Source: Rhodobacter sp. SGA-6-6
Lineage (GTDB): Bacteria; Pseudomonadota; Alphaproteobacteria; Rhodobacterales; Rhodobacteraceae
Direction: 5' to 3'
NCBI RefSeq assembly: GCF_011043545.1
Contig: NZ_JAAKGP010000005.1
Location: 273,468 to 337,467, forward strand
DNA: 64,000 nucleotides
Under the pieces are notes generated by a model. The model had not been told where the DNA came from. It worked only from the letters and a program-made list of their open reading frames with translations, and did no database searches. Shown here one piece after another: positions 17,815 to 26,530 of the stretch. A program made the translations under genes and the position numbers. Within the stretch, counting starts at the first letter, position 1; every line of letters starts with the position of its first letter.

Positions 17815-19191
17815 TCACGCCACCGCCAGTTCCGTCGCCAGCCGCTGCACCTGGTCGCGGATGTCGGGGATGGCGGTGATCTCCCAGAAGGCGGCGCGGG
17901 AGACCGGGCCGATGGCCAGCAGGCGGTCCGCCGGGCGGCCCCGGCCATCGACCAGGCGGCAGCGCGTGTCCACCTCCAGCCCGATCCGCAGCGGATCGAC
18001 CCGCGCCCGGCCCCGCGCCAGCAGGTCGGCGATCAGGGCCGAGGCATTGCGGCCGGGATCGCGCCGGATGCCGCGGCAGTCGAAGATGCGGGCGGCGGGG
18101 ATCGAGGCGCCGACCTCGCCGCCGAAAAGGCGGATGCGGGCCACCGGACCCGAGGGCAGCAGCTCCGCCCCCAGGAATTCCGCCCGTTGCAGCCGCAGCT
18201 GGCCCGAGGCCAGCGCCGCATGGACCACCGCTTCCGAGGCCGGCGGCACCCGGTGGCGATGCACGTCCCACCAGGCCGCGGCATGGCGCAGGAAGCGGGC
18301 GCGCTCCACCGGCGGCAGGCTGCGCCAGATCGCCTGCACATGCGGGCGGATGCCGTCCACCGCGTCGCGCCAGCTGCCGCCCTGCGCCTCGGCCCGCCGC
18401 ACCAGGGCCCTTGCCCAGCCGGCCAGCGCGCTGACCGGCGCGCCGAAGGGCACCTCGGCGCGCGACACCGGCAGCGGGGCCCCGGCGGCATGGGCGCGCG
18501 GGACCAGGCCGCGGCGCGAGACCGCCAGGATCTCGCCGCGATGGCCGGATTTCAGCAGCGTCACCACCCGGTCCACCATGGAAAGGCCGGAGCCGACGAG
18601 GATCACCCTGCCGTCGGGATCGGGCGGCGCCGGCGCGTCCCAGGCCCCGCTCAGCCCCGGGGCGGGCGCCTCGTGGACATGGCCGGTCGCCAGCACGGCG
18701 AGGTCGCCGATCACGGTCTGGCCGTCGGCCAGGCGGACCACCACGCCGCGGGCGCTGTCCTGCAGCCGCAGCGCCTCCTGCCGGACGATGCGCAGCCGCT
18801 GCGGCACCGCCTCGCCGGCCCAGGGGGCCAGGAGGTCGGCGAGATAGGCGCCATAGGTGGCGCGGCTGACGAAACATTCGGGCGTCGCGCCCTCCGCCCG
18901 CGCCGCCAGCCAGTCGTGGAAATGCCCGGGCCGGTCGGGAAAGGCGCTCATGTTGCGCACCCGGGTGTTCAGCAGGTGGTCCGGGTCGGCGGTGGCATAG
19001 GCAAGGCCGGGGCCGGGCAGCCGGGCGGGCTCCAGGAGCGTCACCCGGAAGGCGCGGTCGGGGCGCGACAGCAGCTGCACCGCCATCAGCACCCCGCTGG
19101 CCCCGCCGCCGATCACCACCACATGCGGCTGCGGCGGCAGCCAGCCCAGGCCCGGCGGCCGGGCGGCGGCGGGCTGGTCCGGCCGGGTCAT
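17815..19191 (-). CDS. FAD/NAD(P)-binding protein (pfam13454-like)
   Basis: 458-residue predicted flavoprotein. The dinucleotide motif VVVIGGGASGVLMAVQLL sits at about residues 24-41, with PGLAYATADPDHLLNTRVRN following, a signature of the FAD_NAD(P)-binding family that includes HcaD-unrelated orphan oxidoreductases. A second nucleotide motif VILVGSGLSMVDRVVTLL lies mid-protein. The frame stays open for another 700 codons upstream but the ATG at 19191 overlaps the stop of the small membrane protein gene (ATGA). Third gene of an operon with a hydrolase and a 48-residue membrane protein. Reaction unknown. Confidence 0.75.
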   Translation of the reverse strand: MTRPDQPAAARPPGLGWLPPQPHVVVIGGGASGVLMAVQLLSRPDRAFRVTLLEPARLPGPGLAYATADPDHLLNTRVRNMSAFPDRPGHFHDWLAARAEGATPECFVSRATYGAYLADLLAPWAGEAVPQRLRIVRQEALRLQDSARGVVVRLADGQTVIGDLAVLATGHVHEAPAPGLSGAWDAPAPPDPDGRVILVGSGLSMVDRVVTLLKSGHRGEILAVSRRGLVPRAHAAGAPLPVSRAEVPFGAPVSALAGWARALVRRAEAQGGSWRDAVDGIRPHVQAIWRSLPPVERARFLRHAAAWWDVHRHRVPPASEAVVHAALASGQLRLQRAEFLGAELLPSGPVARIRLFGGEVGASIPAARIFDCRGIRRDPGRNASALIADLLARGRARVDPLRIGLEVDTRCRLVDGRGRPADRLLAIGPVSRAAFWEITAIPDIRDQVQRLATELAVA

Positions 19192-19334
19192 GGCAGCACC
19201 GCGAAACAGGCCAGCAGGGCTAGGCCGATCAGCACCGCGGCCAGAAGCACCGGGCCGGTGGCGGAGCCCGGCGGGCCTTTCTCGCGGCCGGCGAAGATTT
19301 CCATGAAATGCTGGTCGAAGCGTCCGTCGATCAT
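19188..19334 (-). CDS. 48-residue single-pass membrane protein
   Basis: Small protein too short for routine gene calling. It begins MIDGRFDQHFMEIFAGREKG and ends with one hydrophobic helix (residues about 28-47, VLLAAVLIGLALLACFAVLP). A near-ideal AAGGAGG lies 8 nt upstream of the ATG, and the stop overlaps the next gene's ATG (ATGA), so it is almost certainly translated. It may anchor the neighbouring flavoprotein or hydrolase at the membrane; that is conjecture. Confidence 0.75.
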   Translation of the reverse strand: MIDGRFDQHFMEIFAGREKGPPGSATGPVLLAAVLIGLALLACFAVLP

Positions 19335-19355
19335 CTTTCCATCCTCCTTGCAGGG

Positions 19356-19916
19356 TCAGAGGGCCAGCCGCTGCGGCTCGGCCCGGCGAAGCGGGGCCTG
19401 CACCAGCAGCCCGTCGCGCAGCGCCTTGCCGCGGGGCCAGGGACCGAAGCCGGAGGCGACGTTGACATGCCCCGCCTGGCCCATGTCGACGAAGCCGCCG
19501 CCCCAGGCCGCCGCCAGTCCGCGCGCGCGGGAGAAATCCATCCAGGGATCGTTGCGGCTGGCGACCACCAGCGTCGGGATGTCGAGCCGCTGCTCCGGGA
19601 TCGGGCCGAAATGGCCGATGCGGTCGCTGCCTGCGGTCTCGGCCGGGGCGACCAGCAGCGCCGCCCGCACCCGCAGATGCGGCCAGGTCGTCAGCAGCCG
19701 GGCGATCAGCACCGCCCCCAGCGAATGGCCGACCAGCACGGAGTCGGGGTGGTGCAGGATCATCGAGGCCAGTTCCACCTCCCACAAGTGCGGCATCGGC
19801 CGGCCGGGGTTGGTCAGCTCCACGGTCAAGGCGCGCGGGTCGGTTGCGGCCCACCAGTGCTGCCAATGCGGCTCGGGCGAGCCGTCGAGCCCGGGAACGA
19901 TCAGCGTCTTGGTCAT
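19356..19916 (-). CDS. RBBP9/YdeN-family alpha/beta hydrolase
   Basis: 186-residue serine hydrolase-like protein of the RBBP9/YdeN family. Nucleophile Ser in LVGHSLGAVL, Asp in SRNDPWMDF and His in GQAGHVNV give a plausible triad. It starts with the family opening LIVPGLDGSPEPHWQ. The ATG at 19916 follows AGGAGCAAGG; an in-frame extension to 20246 crosses the promoter region. First gene of the operon, divergent from an Rrf2 regulator. Confidence 0.85.
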   Translation of the reverse strand: MTKTLIVPGLDGSPEPHWQHWWAATDPRALTVELTNPGRPMPHLWEVELASMILHHPDSVLVGHSLGAVLIARLLTTWPHLRVRAALLVAPAETAGSDRIGHFGPIPEQRLDIPTLVVASRNDPWMDFSRARGLAAAWGGGFVDMGQAGHVNVASGFGPWPRGKALRDGLLVQAPLRRAEPQRLAL

Positions 19917-19959
19917 GTCCTTGCTCCTGCTGCGGTCGATGATTAAATCTAGCAGGTGT

Positions 19960-19971
19960 GTCGTGATTTCG
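19960..19971 (-). promoter_or_regulatory. Shared 12-bp box, copy A
   Basis: CGAAATCACGAC read on the minus strand, 43 nt upstream of the hydrolase ATG. The identical 12-mer occurs at 20794-20805 on the plus strand, upstream of the 82-residue protein gene. Both point at genes around the Rrf2 regulator, so it is a candidate Rrf2 site. Confidence 0.45.
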
Positions 19972-20067
19972 GTTTCCAAAGAGCGGGACGGGAAGGGAAG
20001 ATCCTTCTCCGCTTTTGGCGACAAACCCGACATTGATTCCCGGGGTTGCAGGGCGTAACGCTGATCC

Positions 20068-20532
20068 ATGATCACGCAGAAGATGAAATACGCGCTGAAG
20101 GCGCTTCTGGCGCTGGCCGACGAGGCGGCGAAGGAGAAGCCGCAGGCGCTGACCATCGAGGAGATCGCCCGCCGCTCCGGCACGCCGAAGCGGTTCCTGG
20201 AGCATATCCTGCTGGAGGTGCGCAATGCCGGCGTGATCGCCTCCACCCGCGGCAGGGCCGGCGGCTACAGCCTGATCAAGAAGCCGGCGGAGATTTCCAT
20301 CTCCGAACTGCTGCGCACCATCGACGGCCCGATCGCGCCGCTGCCCTGCCTGTCGCGCCGGGCCTACCAGCGCTGCGAGGATTGCTCCGACGAGGCCGCC
20401 TGCCGCATCCGCAAGGTCTTCGCCGAGGTGTTCTGGTCCTACCTGCTGATCATCGACTCGCTGACCCTGGAGGACATGCTCCGCCAGGGCAGCATCGCAG
20501 ATCAGGTCCTCGGCGTGGAAGCGCAGGGGTAA
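20068..20532 (+). CDS. Rrf2-family transcriptional regulator
   Basis: 154-residue winged-helix regulator. Helix-turn-helix region LTIEEIARRSGTPKRFLEHILLEVRNAG and the beta wing STRGRAGGYSL are typical of Rrf2/CymR/IscR. The C-terminal half has Cys residues in PCLSRRAYQRCEDCSDEAAC, but the spacing differs from the three-Cys Fe-S site of IscR, so cluster binding is uncertain. It is divergent from the hydrolase operon and followed by copy R3 and an 82-residue protein gene. Sulfur- or redox-linked control is plausible from the family. Confidence 0.85.
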   Translation: MITQKMKYALKALLALADEAAKEKPQALTIEEIARRSGTPKRFLEHILLEVRNAGVIASTRGRAGGYSLIKKPAEISISELLRTIDGPIAPLPCLSRRAYQRCEDCSDEAACRIRKVFAEVFWSYLLIIDSLTLEDMLRQGSIADQVLGVEAQG

Positions 20533-20556
20533 CATTCCCCGGAGCCAAGGGGCGGC

Positions 20557-20769
20557 CGGGCGGGAACAGGCGAGGCACTGCCTCGCCCCCGCCCGTGCGG
20601 GACAATTGCACCCGGAAACGGTTGCAGTCCTAGACCCGGGGAGGCCAGCGCCCGACCCGGCGGGCGAGAAGCGCCTGGCCCAAGGGCGGGGCGGGCGCTG
20701 GCCGGGCCTTTGGGGCCCGGCCGGATGGGTGGAAGCGTTGCACGGTGGCGAAGGCGATGGCCTTCGCCA
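20557..20769 (+). repeat. Dispersed four-hairpin element, copy R3
   Basis: Third copy, starting 24 nt past the Rrf2 stop and in the same orientation as that gene. Hairpin A GGCGAGGC/GCCTCGCC, hairpin C CCGGGCC/GGCCCGG, hairpin D GGCGAAGGC/GCCTTCGCC with loop GATG. The gene-free stretch 20533-20902 holds this copy and then the box and leader described separately. Confidence 0.9.
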
Positions 20770-20793
20770 AAGAGAGGCGGGAGAAGGTTTGCG

Positions 20794-20805
20794 CGAAATC
20801 ACGAC
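20794..20805 (+). promoter_or_regulatory. Shared 12-bp box, copy B
   Basis: CGAAATCACGAC identical to copy A, directly followed by TATATT (20806-20811), which could serve as a -10 element. It precedes the structured leader of the 82-residue protein gene. Confidence 0.45.
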
Positions 20806-20827
20806 TATATTTAGCGTGAATATTCCC

Positions 20828-20888
20828 TTGCGCCGGAGCCTGCCCTGTGGCGCAATCGGCGGCAGGCGGGACCGAAGTCCCGGCCGCC
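20828..20888 (+). promoter_or_regulatory. Candidate structured leader with pseudoknot
   Basis: Stem 1 TTGCGCC (20828-20834) pairs with GGCGCAA (20849-20855). CCTGCC in its loop (20839-20844) can pair with GGCAGG downstream (20861-20866), forming an H-type pseudoknot. A hairpin GGGAC-CGAA-GTCCC (20868-20881) follows, and GCCGCC at 20883-20888 just before the ribosome site can pair with GGCGGC at 20858-20863. This arrangement resembles a translation-controlling riboswitch but I recognise no known class. Confidence 0.4.
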
Positions 20889-20902
20889 GTGAAAGGAGAC
20901 GG

Positions 20903-21151
20903 ATGATGACCGCAGCGACGACCTTCCCCCGCAGCCCCCTCGGGCAGGCCGGACGGGCCATTCCCGCCGCTGGACAGCTGCTTCCCACCTGCGCCGTGCG
21001 GCTGATCGACCGCCGCACCGGCCGGCCGCACCGGATCAACGGCAGCCCGCTGGTGCTGTTCACCCGCCGCCCCGAGGAAGCCGCCGCCGAACTGCTGGAC
21101 GGCCGCGACCCCGCCGTCTGGGAGGCGAGGGTGGAGCCGATGGGAACCTGA
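20903..21151 (+). CDS. Hypothetical 82-residue protein
   Basis: Small soluble protein of unknown function, with no signal peptide or membrane segment. Its core reads VRLIDRRTGRPHRINGSPL and then LFTRRPEEAAAELLDGRD, a compact pattern that looks like a conserved small domain. AAGGAGA precedes the ATG at 20903; a second ATG at 20906 is possible. It is a single-gene unit between a candidate regulated leader and a strong terminator. Its link to the Rrf2 operon rests on the shared 12-bp box. Confidence 0.65.
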   Translation: MMTAATTFPRSPLGQAGRAIPAAGQLLPTCAVRLIDRRTGRPHRINGSPLVLFTRRPEEAAAELLDGRDPAVWEARVEPMGT

Positions 21152-21183
21152 GCCTTCCTTCTCAGAATACTGATCTGAAACGG

Positions 21184-21220
21184 AAACCCCCGGGAGCCGC
21201 CAAGGCTGCCGGGGGTTTTC
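21184..21220 (+). terminator. Intrinsic terminator after the 82-residue protein gene
   Basis: Stem CCCCCGG...CCGGGGG extended by AGCC/GGCT, followed by TTTT. It starts 32 nt past the stop and isolates the small gene from the methyltransferase operon. Confidence 0.8.
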
Positions 21221-21386
21221 AGGTCCCGCCGCTGCGGCGGACAGCAGCCTCTCTTCCCCCCGGCGGCCAGCCAGCCCCTGTCCGGCGATGTCGCAAAATC
21301 GCCAATCCGCTTCGCCAATGTTACTGTCGGCCTGCGCCCTTCGCCGCCTTATGCGCGCAAAGTCCATGCTTTCAGGGGCCGACGAG

Positions 21387-22940
21387 ATGAACGAGACCAC
21401 CCTCCGGCAAGGCCGCGCAGGCGGGCGCGGCGCAAGGCGAGCGATGCGCTCCGCCCCGGATTTCGAGATGCTGCCCGCCCTGAAGCGCGGGCTGCCGCTC
21501 TGCGAGCCGATGACGCCCGAGCAGGTCGAGCGCATCGACGATGCCTCGATGGCGATCCTCGAAGAGGTGGGCGTGATCTTCCGCGACGAGATCGCGCTGG
21601 CGGACTGGAAACGCGCCGGCGCCGATGTCCGCGGCGAGCGGGTCCATCTGGACCGGCATCTGGTGCGCGAGCTGATCGCCAGCATCCCCTCGACCTGGAC
21701 CTACCGGGCGCGCAACCCCGACCGCTCCTTGCCCTTCGGCGGCAAGCATTCGATCTTCGTGCCGATGACCGGCGCGCCCTTCATCCGCGACCTGGACGAC
21801 GTGCGGCGCTGGCCGACGATTGCCGACCTGAACGACTTCCACAAGCTCAGCCACATGTCGCCGGCGCTGCATTCGACCGCGCATCACATCGTCGAGCCGA
21901 TGGACATGAAGGTCAGCCACCGGCACCTGCACATCACCTATTCCTCGATGAAACACTCGGACAAGACCTTCATGGGCATGACCACCTCGGGCAAGAACGC
22001 CGAGGACGTGATGGCGATGTGCGAGATCCTGTTCGGCAAGGATGTGATGGAGGAAACGCCGGTAACCACCGGGAACTGCAACGGAAACTCGCCCCTGGTC
22101 TGGGACGAGACCATGCTTTCGGCGATGCGCGCCTTCGTCAGGCGGCGTCAGCCGGTGCTGTGCTCGCCCTTCGTGCTCGGCGGCGCCAACACGCCGGCCT
22201 CGGTCGCCCCCGCGGTGGCGCAGCTGAACGCCGAGGCCCTCAGCGCGCTGGCCTATACCCAGGTCATCCGCAAGGGTGCGCCGGCGATCTACGGCCATTA
22301 CCTCTCGACCGTCAGCATGAAATCCGGCGCGCCGATGGCGGGGACGCCGGAGATTTCCCTGATGAACTTCATGATCGGCCAGATGGCGCGGTTCTACGAC
22401 GTGCCGTGGCGGACCAGCAACCTGCTCGGCGGGGCCAAGACCTTCGACGCGCAGGCCGGCTATGAAAGCGCCATGACGATGAACGCCGTCCTCCACGCCG
22501 GGGCCAATTACATCTGGCACTCGGCCGGCTGGAACGAGGCCGGGATGCATTGCTCGATGGCGAAATTCGTGGTCGATGCCGAGATGTGCGCCATGGGCTA
22601 CCGCATGGCCGAAGGCCCCCGCTGGGACGACTTCGACGAAGGGCTGGCGGCGGTGCGCGATGTCGGCCCGGGCGGCCATTACCTCGGCCATCCGCATACG
22701 CTGGAGAACTTCGAGCGCGCCTTCTTCATGCCGAAGCTGTTCGACAACAACTCGATCGAGCAATGGCAGGCCGAGGGCTCGGTCGAGATCACCCGAAGGG
22801 CGCTGGACCATGCGAGGAAGCTGCTCGGCGACTACGAGGAGCCGAAGCTGGACCCGGGCGTGGACGAGGCGCTCCGCGACTATATCGCCCGGCGCGAGCG
22901 CGAGATCCCGGCCGAGGACGCGCTGAACACCGAATACTGA
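21387..22940 (+). CDS. MttB-family (non-pyrrolysine) methylamine/betaine methyltransferase
   Basis: 517-residue TIM-barrel methyltransferase of the trimethylamine methyltransferase superfamily. No in-frame amber codon is present, so it belongs to the non-pyrrolysine branch that includes the glycine betaine methyltransferase MtgB. The ATG at 21387 follows AGGGGCC; an ATG at 21366 is an alternative. It is followed by hpbD across a terminator. By context it may remove a methyl group from a betaine, but the cobalamin-binding partner protein such enzymes need is not in the window. Confidence 0.8.
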   Translation: MNETTLRQGRAGGRGARRAMRSAPDFEMLPALKRGLPLCEPMTPEQVERIDDASMAILEEVGVIFRDEIALADWKRAGADVRGERVHLDRHLVRELIASIPSTWTYRARNPDRSLPFGGKHSIFVPMTGAPFIRDLDDVRRWPTIADLNDFHKLSHMSPALHSTAHHIVEPMDMKVSHRHLHITYSSMKHSDKTFMGMTTSGKNAEDVMAMCEILFGKDVMEETPVTTGNCNGNSPLVWDETMLSAMRAFVRRRQPVLCSPFVLGGANTPASVAPAVAQLNAEALSALAYTQVIRKGAPAIYGHYLSTVSMKSGAPMAGTPEISLMNFMIGQMARFYDVPWRTSNLLGGAKTFDAQAGYESAMTMNAVLHAGANYIWHSAGWNEAGMHCSMAKFVVDAEMCAMGYRMAEGPRWDDFDEGLAAVRDVGPGGHYLGHPHTLENFERAFFMPKLFDNNSIEQWQAEGSVEITRRALDHARKLLGDYEEPKLDPGVDEALRDYIARREREIPAEDALNTEY

Positions 22941-22953
22941 AACCTCCCCGACT

Positions 22954-22980
22954 GGCCGCCCTCCCGGCGGCCGCTTTTTT
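22954..22980 (+). terminator. Intrinsic terminator between methyltransferase gene and hpbD
   Basis: GGCCGCC/GGCGGCC stem with a 5-nt loop and a run of six T. It ends only 15 nt before the hpbD ATG, so hpbD can hardly have its own promoter downstream of it; partial read-through or attenuation is implied. Confidence 0.8.
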
Positions 22981-22995
22981 CCGCATGAGCATGAA

Positions 22996-24099
22996 ATGAA
23001 GATCACGGAGATCCACGTCTACGCCCACGACCTGCCGGTGAAGAACGGCCCCTATACCATGGCCAACGCCAAGGTCTGGTCGCTGGACACCACGCTGGTG
23101 AAGATCGTCACCGATACCGGCCTGGTCGGCTGGGGCGAGACCTGCCCGGTCGGCCCGACCTATCAGCCGCACCATGCCAGGGGCGCGCGGGCGGCGCTGG
23201 AGGAGATGGCGCCGGGGCTGATCGGCAGCACGCTGCATCCCGTCGCGCTGCGGCGCCGGATGGACGGCCTCCTGAACGGCCACCGCTATGCCAAGGCCGC
23301 GGTGGACATCGCCGCCCACGACCTGCTGGGCAAGGCTTGGGGCGTGCGGGTGGCCGACCTGCTGGGCGGCGCGGTGACGGAAAACGTGCCCTCCTACTAC
23401 GCCACCGGGGTGGGAGAACCGGAGGAGATCGCCCGCATCGCCGCCGAGAAGGTGGCCGAGGGCTATCCCCGGCTTCAGGTCAAGATCGGCGGCCGCCCGG
23501 TCGAGGTGGACATCGAGGTCCTGCGCCGGGTCTGGGAGGTGATCCGCGGCAAGGGCGTGCGGCTGGCCGCCGACGGCAACCGCGGCCTGCCCACCCGCGA
23601 CGCGCTGCGGCTGAGCCGCGAATGCCCCGACATCCCCTTCACTATGGAGCAGCCCTGCAACTCCATCGAGGAGATCGCCGCCATCCGCGGGCAGGTGCAG
23701 CATGGCATCTACATCGACGAGGCCGGCGAGGACCTGGCCACGGTGATCCGCGCCGCGGGACAGGGGCTCTGCGACGGCTTCGGCATGAAGGTGACGCGGA
23801 TCGGCGGCTTGCAGCAGATGGCCGCCTTCCGCGACATCTGCGAGGCCCGCACGCTGCCCCACACCTGCGACGACGCCTGGGGCGGCGACATCATCGCCGC
23901 CGCCTGCACCCATATCGGCGCCACCGTCAGCCCGCGGCTGATGGAGGGCGTCTGGCTGGCGCAGCCCTATATCGAAGGCAACTACGACAAGGCGGGCGTG
24001 AACATCGTCGGCGGCCATATCCGGCTGCCGGAAGGCCCCGGCCTGGGTGTGGTGCCCGACGAAGGCATCTTCGGCGCGCCGGTCGCGTCTTTCGGATGA
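22996..24099 (+). CDS. hpbD: 4-hydroxyproline betaine 2-epimerase HpbD
   Basis: 367-residue enolase-superfamily enzyme (mandelate racemase/muconate lactonising group). By recall it closely matches Pelagibaca bermudensis HpbD over its full length, which epimerises trans-4-hydroxy-L-proline betaine at C2. Catalytic Lys163 and Lys265 ([15 protein letters not shown]) and metal ligands Asp193, Glu218 and Asp241 are all present. The ATG has a poor ribosome site and overlaps a four-codon open frame starting at 22985 whose stop is TGA at 22997. It is the key marker that this region handles proline- or hydroxyproline-betaine. Confidence 0.88.
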   Translation: MKITEIHVYAHDLPVKNGPYTMANAKVWSLDTTLVKIVTDTGLVGWGETCPVGPTYQPHHARGARAALEEMAPGLIGSTLHPVALRRRMDGLLNGHRYAKAAVDIAAHDLLGKAWGVRVADLLGGAVTENVPSYYATGVGEPEEIARIAAEKVAEGYPRLQVKIGGRPVEVDIEVLRRVWEVIRGKGVRLAADGNRGLPTRDALRLSRECPDIPFTMEQPCNSIEEIAAIRGQVQHGIYIDEAGEDLATVIRAAGQGLCDGFGMKVTRIGGLQQMAAFRDICEARTLPHTCDDAWGGDIIAAACTHIGATVSPRLMEGVWLAQPYIEGNYDKAGVNIVGGHIRLPEGPGLGVVPDEGIFGAPVASFG

Positions 24100-24107
24100 G
24101 GGGAACC

Positions 24108-24842
24108 ATGGGACGTTTTCAGGACAAGACCGCGCTGGTGACCGGCGCGGCGGGCGGCATCGGCGCCGCGGTGGTGCGGATGCTGCGGGCGGAAGGCGCC
24201 CGCGTGGCGGCGGCCGACCGCGATGTCTCGGCCGTCGAGGCCGAGGCGCATCTGCCGGGCAACCTGCTGGAGCCCGCCTATGCCGACGGCCTGCCCGCGG
24301 CGGCGGCAAGGGCGCTCGGCCGGCTGGACATCGTGGTGAACAACGCCGGGGTGATCACCCGCGGCAAGGTGACCGAGACCTCGGACGAGGACTGGGCCCT
24401 GACCCTCGGCGTCAACATCGAGGCGCCGTTCCGCATCACCCGCGCCGCGATCCCGCTGATGGCGGCGCAGGGCGGCGGTTCCATCGTCAACACCGCATCG
24501 TGCTGGGGGCTGCGGCCGGGGCCAGGCCATGCGGTCTACTGCATGTCCAAGGCCGCGCTCGCCAGCCTGACGCAATGCATGGGCATGGACCACGCGGCGC
24601 AAGGCATCCGCATCAACGCCGTCGCCCCGAACGAGGTCAACACGCCGATGCTGCGGACGGGCTTCGCCAAACGCGGCTTCGACCCGGATACCGCAGTGGC
24701 GGAACTCGGCAAGACCGTCCCCTTGGGCCGCATCGCCGAGCCGGAAGACATCGCCGAGGTGATCCTCTTCCTCGCCTCCGACGCCGCCCGTTATGTCTGC
24801 GGCGCGGTCTACGAGGTCAACGGCGCCAAGGCGGTGGCATGA
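24108..24842 (+). CDS. Short-chain dehydrogenase/reductase
   Basis: 244-residue classical SDR. Cofactor motif TGAAGGIG at residues 12-19, NNAG at 78-81, and the catalytic Ser131, Tyr144 and Lys148 (YCMSK). Sequence after Lys148 is standard. GAGGGGAACC precedes the ATG at 24108; an ATG at 24096 overlapping the hpbD stop is an alternative. It follows hpbD and is overlapped by a second SDR gene, so both probably act on hydroxylated intermediates of the same pathway. Confidence 0.85.
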   Translation: MGRFQDKTALVTGAAGGIGAAVVRMLRAEGARVAAADRDVSAVEAEAHLPGNLLEPAYADGLPAAAARALGRLDIVVNNAGVITRGKVTETSDEDWALTLGVNIEAPFRITRAAIPLMAAQGGGSIVNTASCWGLRPGPGHAVYCMSKAALASLTQCMGMDHAAQGIRINAVAPNEVNTPMLRTGFAKRGFDPDTAVAELGKTVPLGRIAEPEDIAEVILFLASDAARYVCGAVYEVNGAKAVA

Positions 24843-25573
24843 TGCGGTTCTCGGGAAAGGTCGCCCTCGTCACCGGGGGCCGGATGGGCATCGGCCTCGC
24901 CATCGCGCGGCGGCTGCGGGCCGAGGGCGCGCGCGTCTTCACCGCGCAGCGCGGCATGGACCCGGAGTTCGAGAGCTTCCCCGCCGATTTCGCCGACCCG
25001 GACTGCCCGGCCACGGTGATCGGCCAGGTGGTCGCCGCGGCGGGCCGGCTGGACGTGCTGGTCAACAACGCCGGCTTCATGCAGGAGGCCCGCGCCGAGG
25101 ACATGGCGCCGGAGGACTGGAACCGGATGATCGCGGTCAACCTGACCGCGCCTTTCCTGCTGATCCGGGCCGCGCTGCCGCATCTGCGGGCGACGAAGGG
25201 CGCCATCGTCAACATCGGCAGCATCGAGGGCATCGGCTGCAACCCGCACCACGCCGCCTATTCCGCCACCAAGGCCGGGCTGCACGGGTTGACCCGCGCC
25301 ATCGCCGTGGATCACGGCGCCGAGGGCATCCGCTGCAACGCCGTGGCACCGGGCTGGATCGACACCGAGCTGTCCGAGGTCTACATCGACTCGATGCCCG
25401 ACCCCGCCGCCTTCCGCGCCAACATCGGCCGCATCCATCCTGTCGGCCGCACCGGCAAGCCCGAGGACGTGGCCGCCCTGGTCGCCTGGCTGGCGTCGGA
25501 GGAGTCCGCCTTCGTGGCGGGGCAGGTCTGGACCATCGACGGCGGCAGGATGACAAAGCTCAGCCTGCCGTGA
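24839..25573 (+). CDS. Short-chain dehydrogenase/reductase
   Basis: 244-residue classical SDR, second of a tandem pair but clearly divergent from the first. TGGRMGIG cofactor loop at residues 12-19, NNAG at 76-79, catalytic Ser128, Tyr141 and Lys145 (YSATK). ATG overlaps the upstream stop (ATGA); an adjacent second ATG at 24842 could also be used. Last gene of the hpbD operon, convergent with a LysR gene. Confidence 0.85.
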   Translation: MMRFSGKVALVTGGRMGIGLAIARRLRAEGARVFTAQRGMDPEFESFPADFADPDCPATVIGQVVAAAGRLDVLVNNAGFMQEARAEDMAPEDWNRMIAVNLTAPFLLIRAALPHLRATKGAIVNIGSIEGIGCNPHHAAYSATKAGLHGLTRAIAVDHGAEGIRCNAVAPGWIDTELSEVYIDSMPDPAAFRANIGRIHPVGRTGKPEDVAALVAWLASEESAFVAGQVWTIDGGRMTKLSLP

Positions 25574-25601
25574 GACGCCGGCCCGACCGCGGCAGAAGGG
25601 G

Positions 25602-26480
25602 TCACTCCGCCGCCGCCTCCAGACAGGCGAGCAGAGCCCGCGCCGGGGCCGAAAGCCGCCGGGCGGGCGTCGAAAGGTAATATCCCCAGGGGCAGGGCCA
25701 GCTTTCCGCAAAGGGCGCCACCAGCGCGCCGCGGGCCAGATAGGGCCGGGCCAGCGTCTTCACCGCCAGCGTCACCCCCAAGCCGGCCGCCGCCAGTTCC
25801 AGCGAGACGTTGCTGCTGTTGGTGCGCATCACCTCGGCCGGCGGGGCATCCTCCAGCCCGTGGGCGGCGGCGAAGATGGCGAAATACTCCTGCCGTCCCG
25901 CTACCCGGATCTGCGGAAGCGCCAGCGCCGCCTCCGGCCCCGTCACCCGCGCCGCCACAGAGGGCGCGCAGACCAGCATCAGGTCTTCGCGCAGCAGCAG
26001 CCGGCAGTCCGGCGGCACCTCGTCGTCGCGGCGGACCGAGATCACCACATCGGCCGGATCGGTCTCGTCGCGGTCCCAGATCGTCGCCTGCACCAGCACC
26101 TCCACCCCCGGATGCGCCGCCCGGAATCCGGCCAGCACCGGCGGCAGCCAGCCCTCCGCCAGGCTGATCGGGCAGGAGAGCACCACGCTGCGCTCGCGCG
26201 CCGACTTGGCGATGGCCTCCGCCGCGCCGTCGATCTGCCGCAGCGCCTGCCGCAAGGTCGGCAGCAAGGCCTCGCCGACCTCGGTCAGATCCAGGCTGCG
26301 GGCGTTGCGGCGGAAGAGCCGCTGGCCGAGATGCGCCTCGAGGCCCCGGATATGGGTGCTGACGGCGGCCTGGGTATAGCCCAGGTCCTCCGCCGCCCGG
26401 GTGAAGGACAGGTGCCGCGCCGCCGCCTCGAAGGAGCGCACGAAGTTCAGCGGCGGCGGCGCGCGGCGCTTGGGGGCCAT
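25602..26480 (-). CDS. LysR-family regulator (GcvA-like)
   Basis: 292-residue LysR protein. Its N-terminal helix-turn-helix (LNFVRSFEAAARHLSFTRAAEDLGYTQAAVSTHIRGLE) is close to the GcvA group, and the effector domain follows from about residue 95. ATG at 26480 is preceded by AGGAGATG. It is divergent from the dimethylglycine-dehydrogenase-like gene and convergent with the hpbD operon, so it probably activates the former. Confidence 0.88.
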   Translation of the reverse strand: MAPKRRAPPPLNFVRSFEAAARHLSFTRAAEDLGYTQAAVSTHIRGLEAHLGQRLFRRNARSLDLTEVGEALLPTLRQALRQIDGAAEAIAKSARERSVVLSCPISLAEGWLPPVLAGFRAAHPGVEVLVQATIWDRDETDPADVVISVRRDDEVPPDCRLLLREDLMLVCAPSVAARVTGPEAALALPQIRVAGRQEYFAIFAAAHGLEDAPPAEVMRTNSSNVSLELAAAGLGVTLAVKTLARPYLARGALVAPFAESWPCPWGYYLSTPARRLSAPARALLACLEAAAE

Positions 26481-26530
26481 TCCACATCTCCTGCAAATCC
26501 GCCCCATCCATAACATTCCCGCCGCCAATG

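Noticed and set aside
17815..21318. 1167-codon extension of the FAD/NAD-binding protein
   Set aside because: The extension runs through three other genes and element R3; the ATG at 19191 coupled to the small gene explains the real start.
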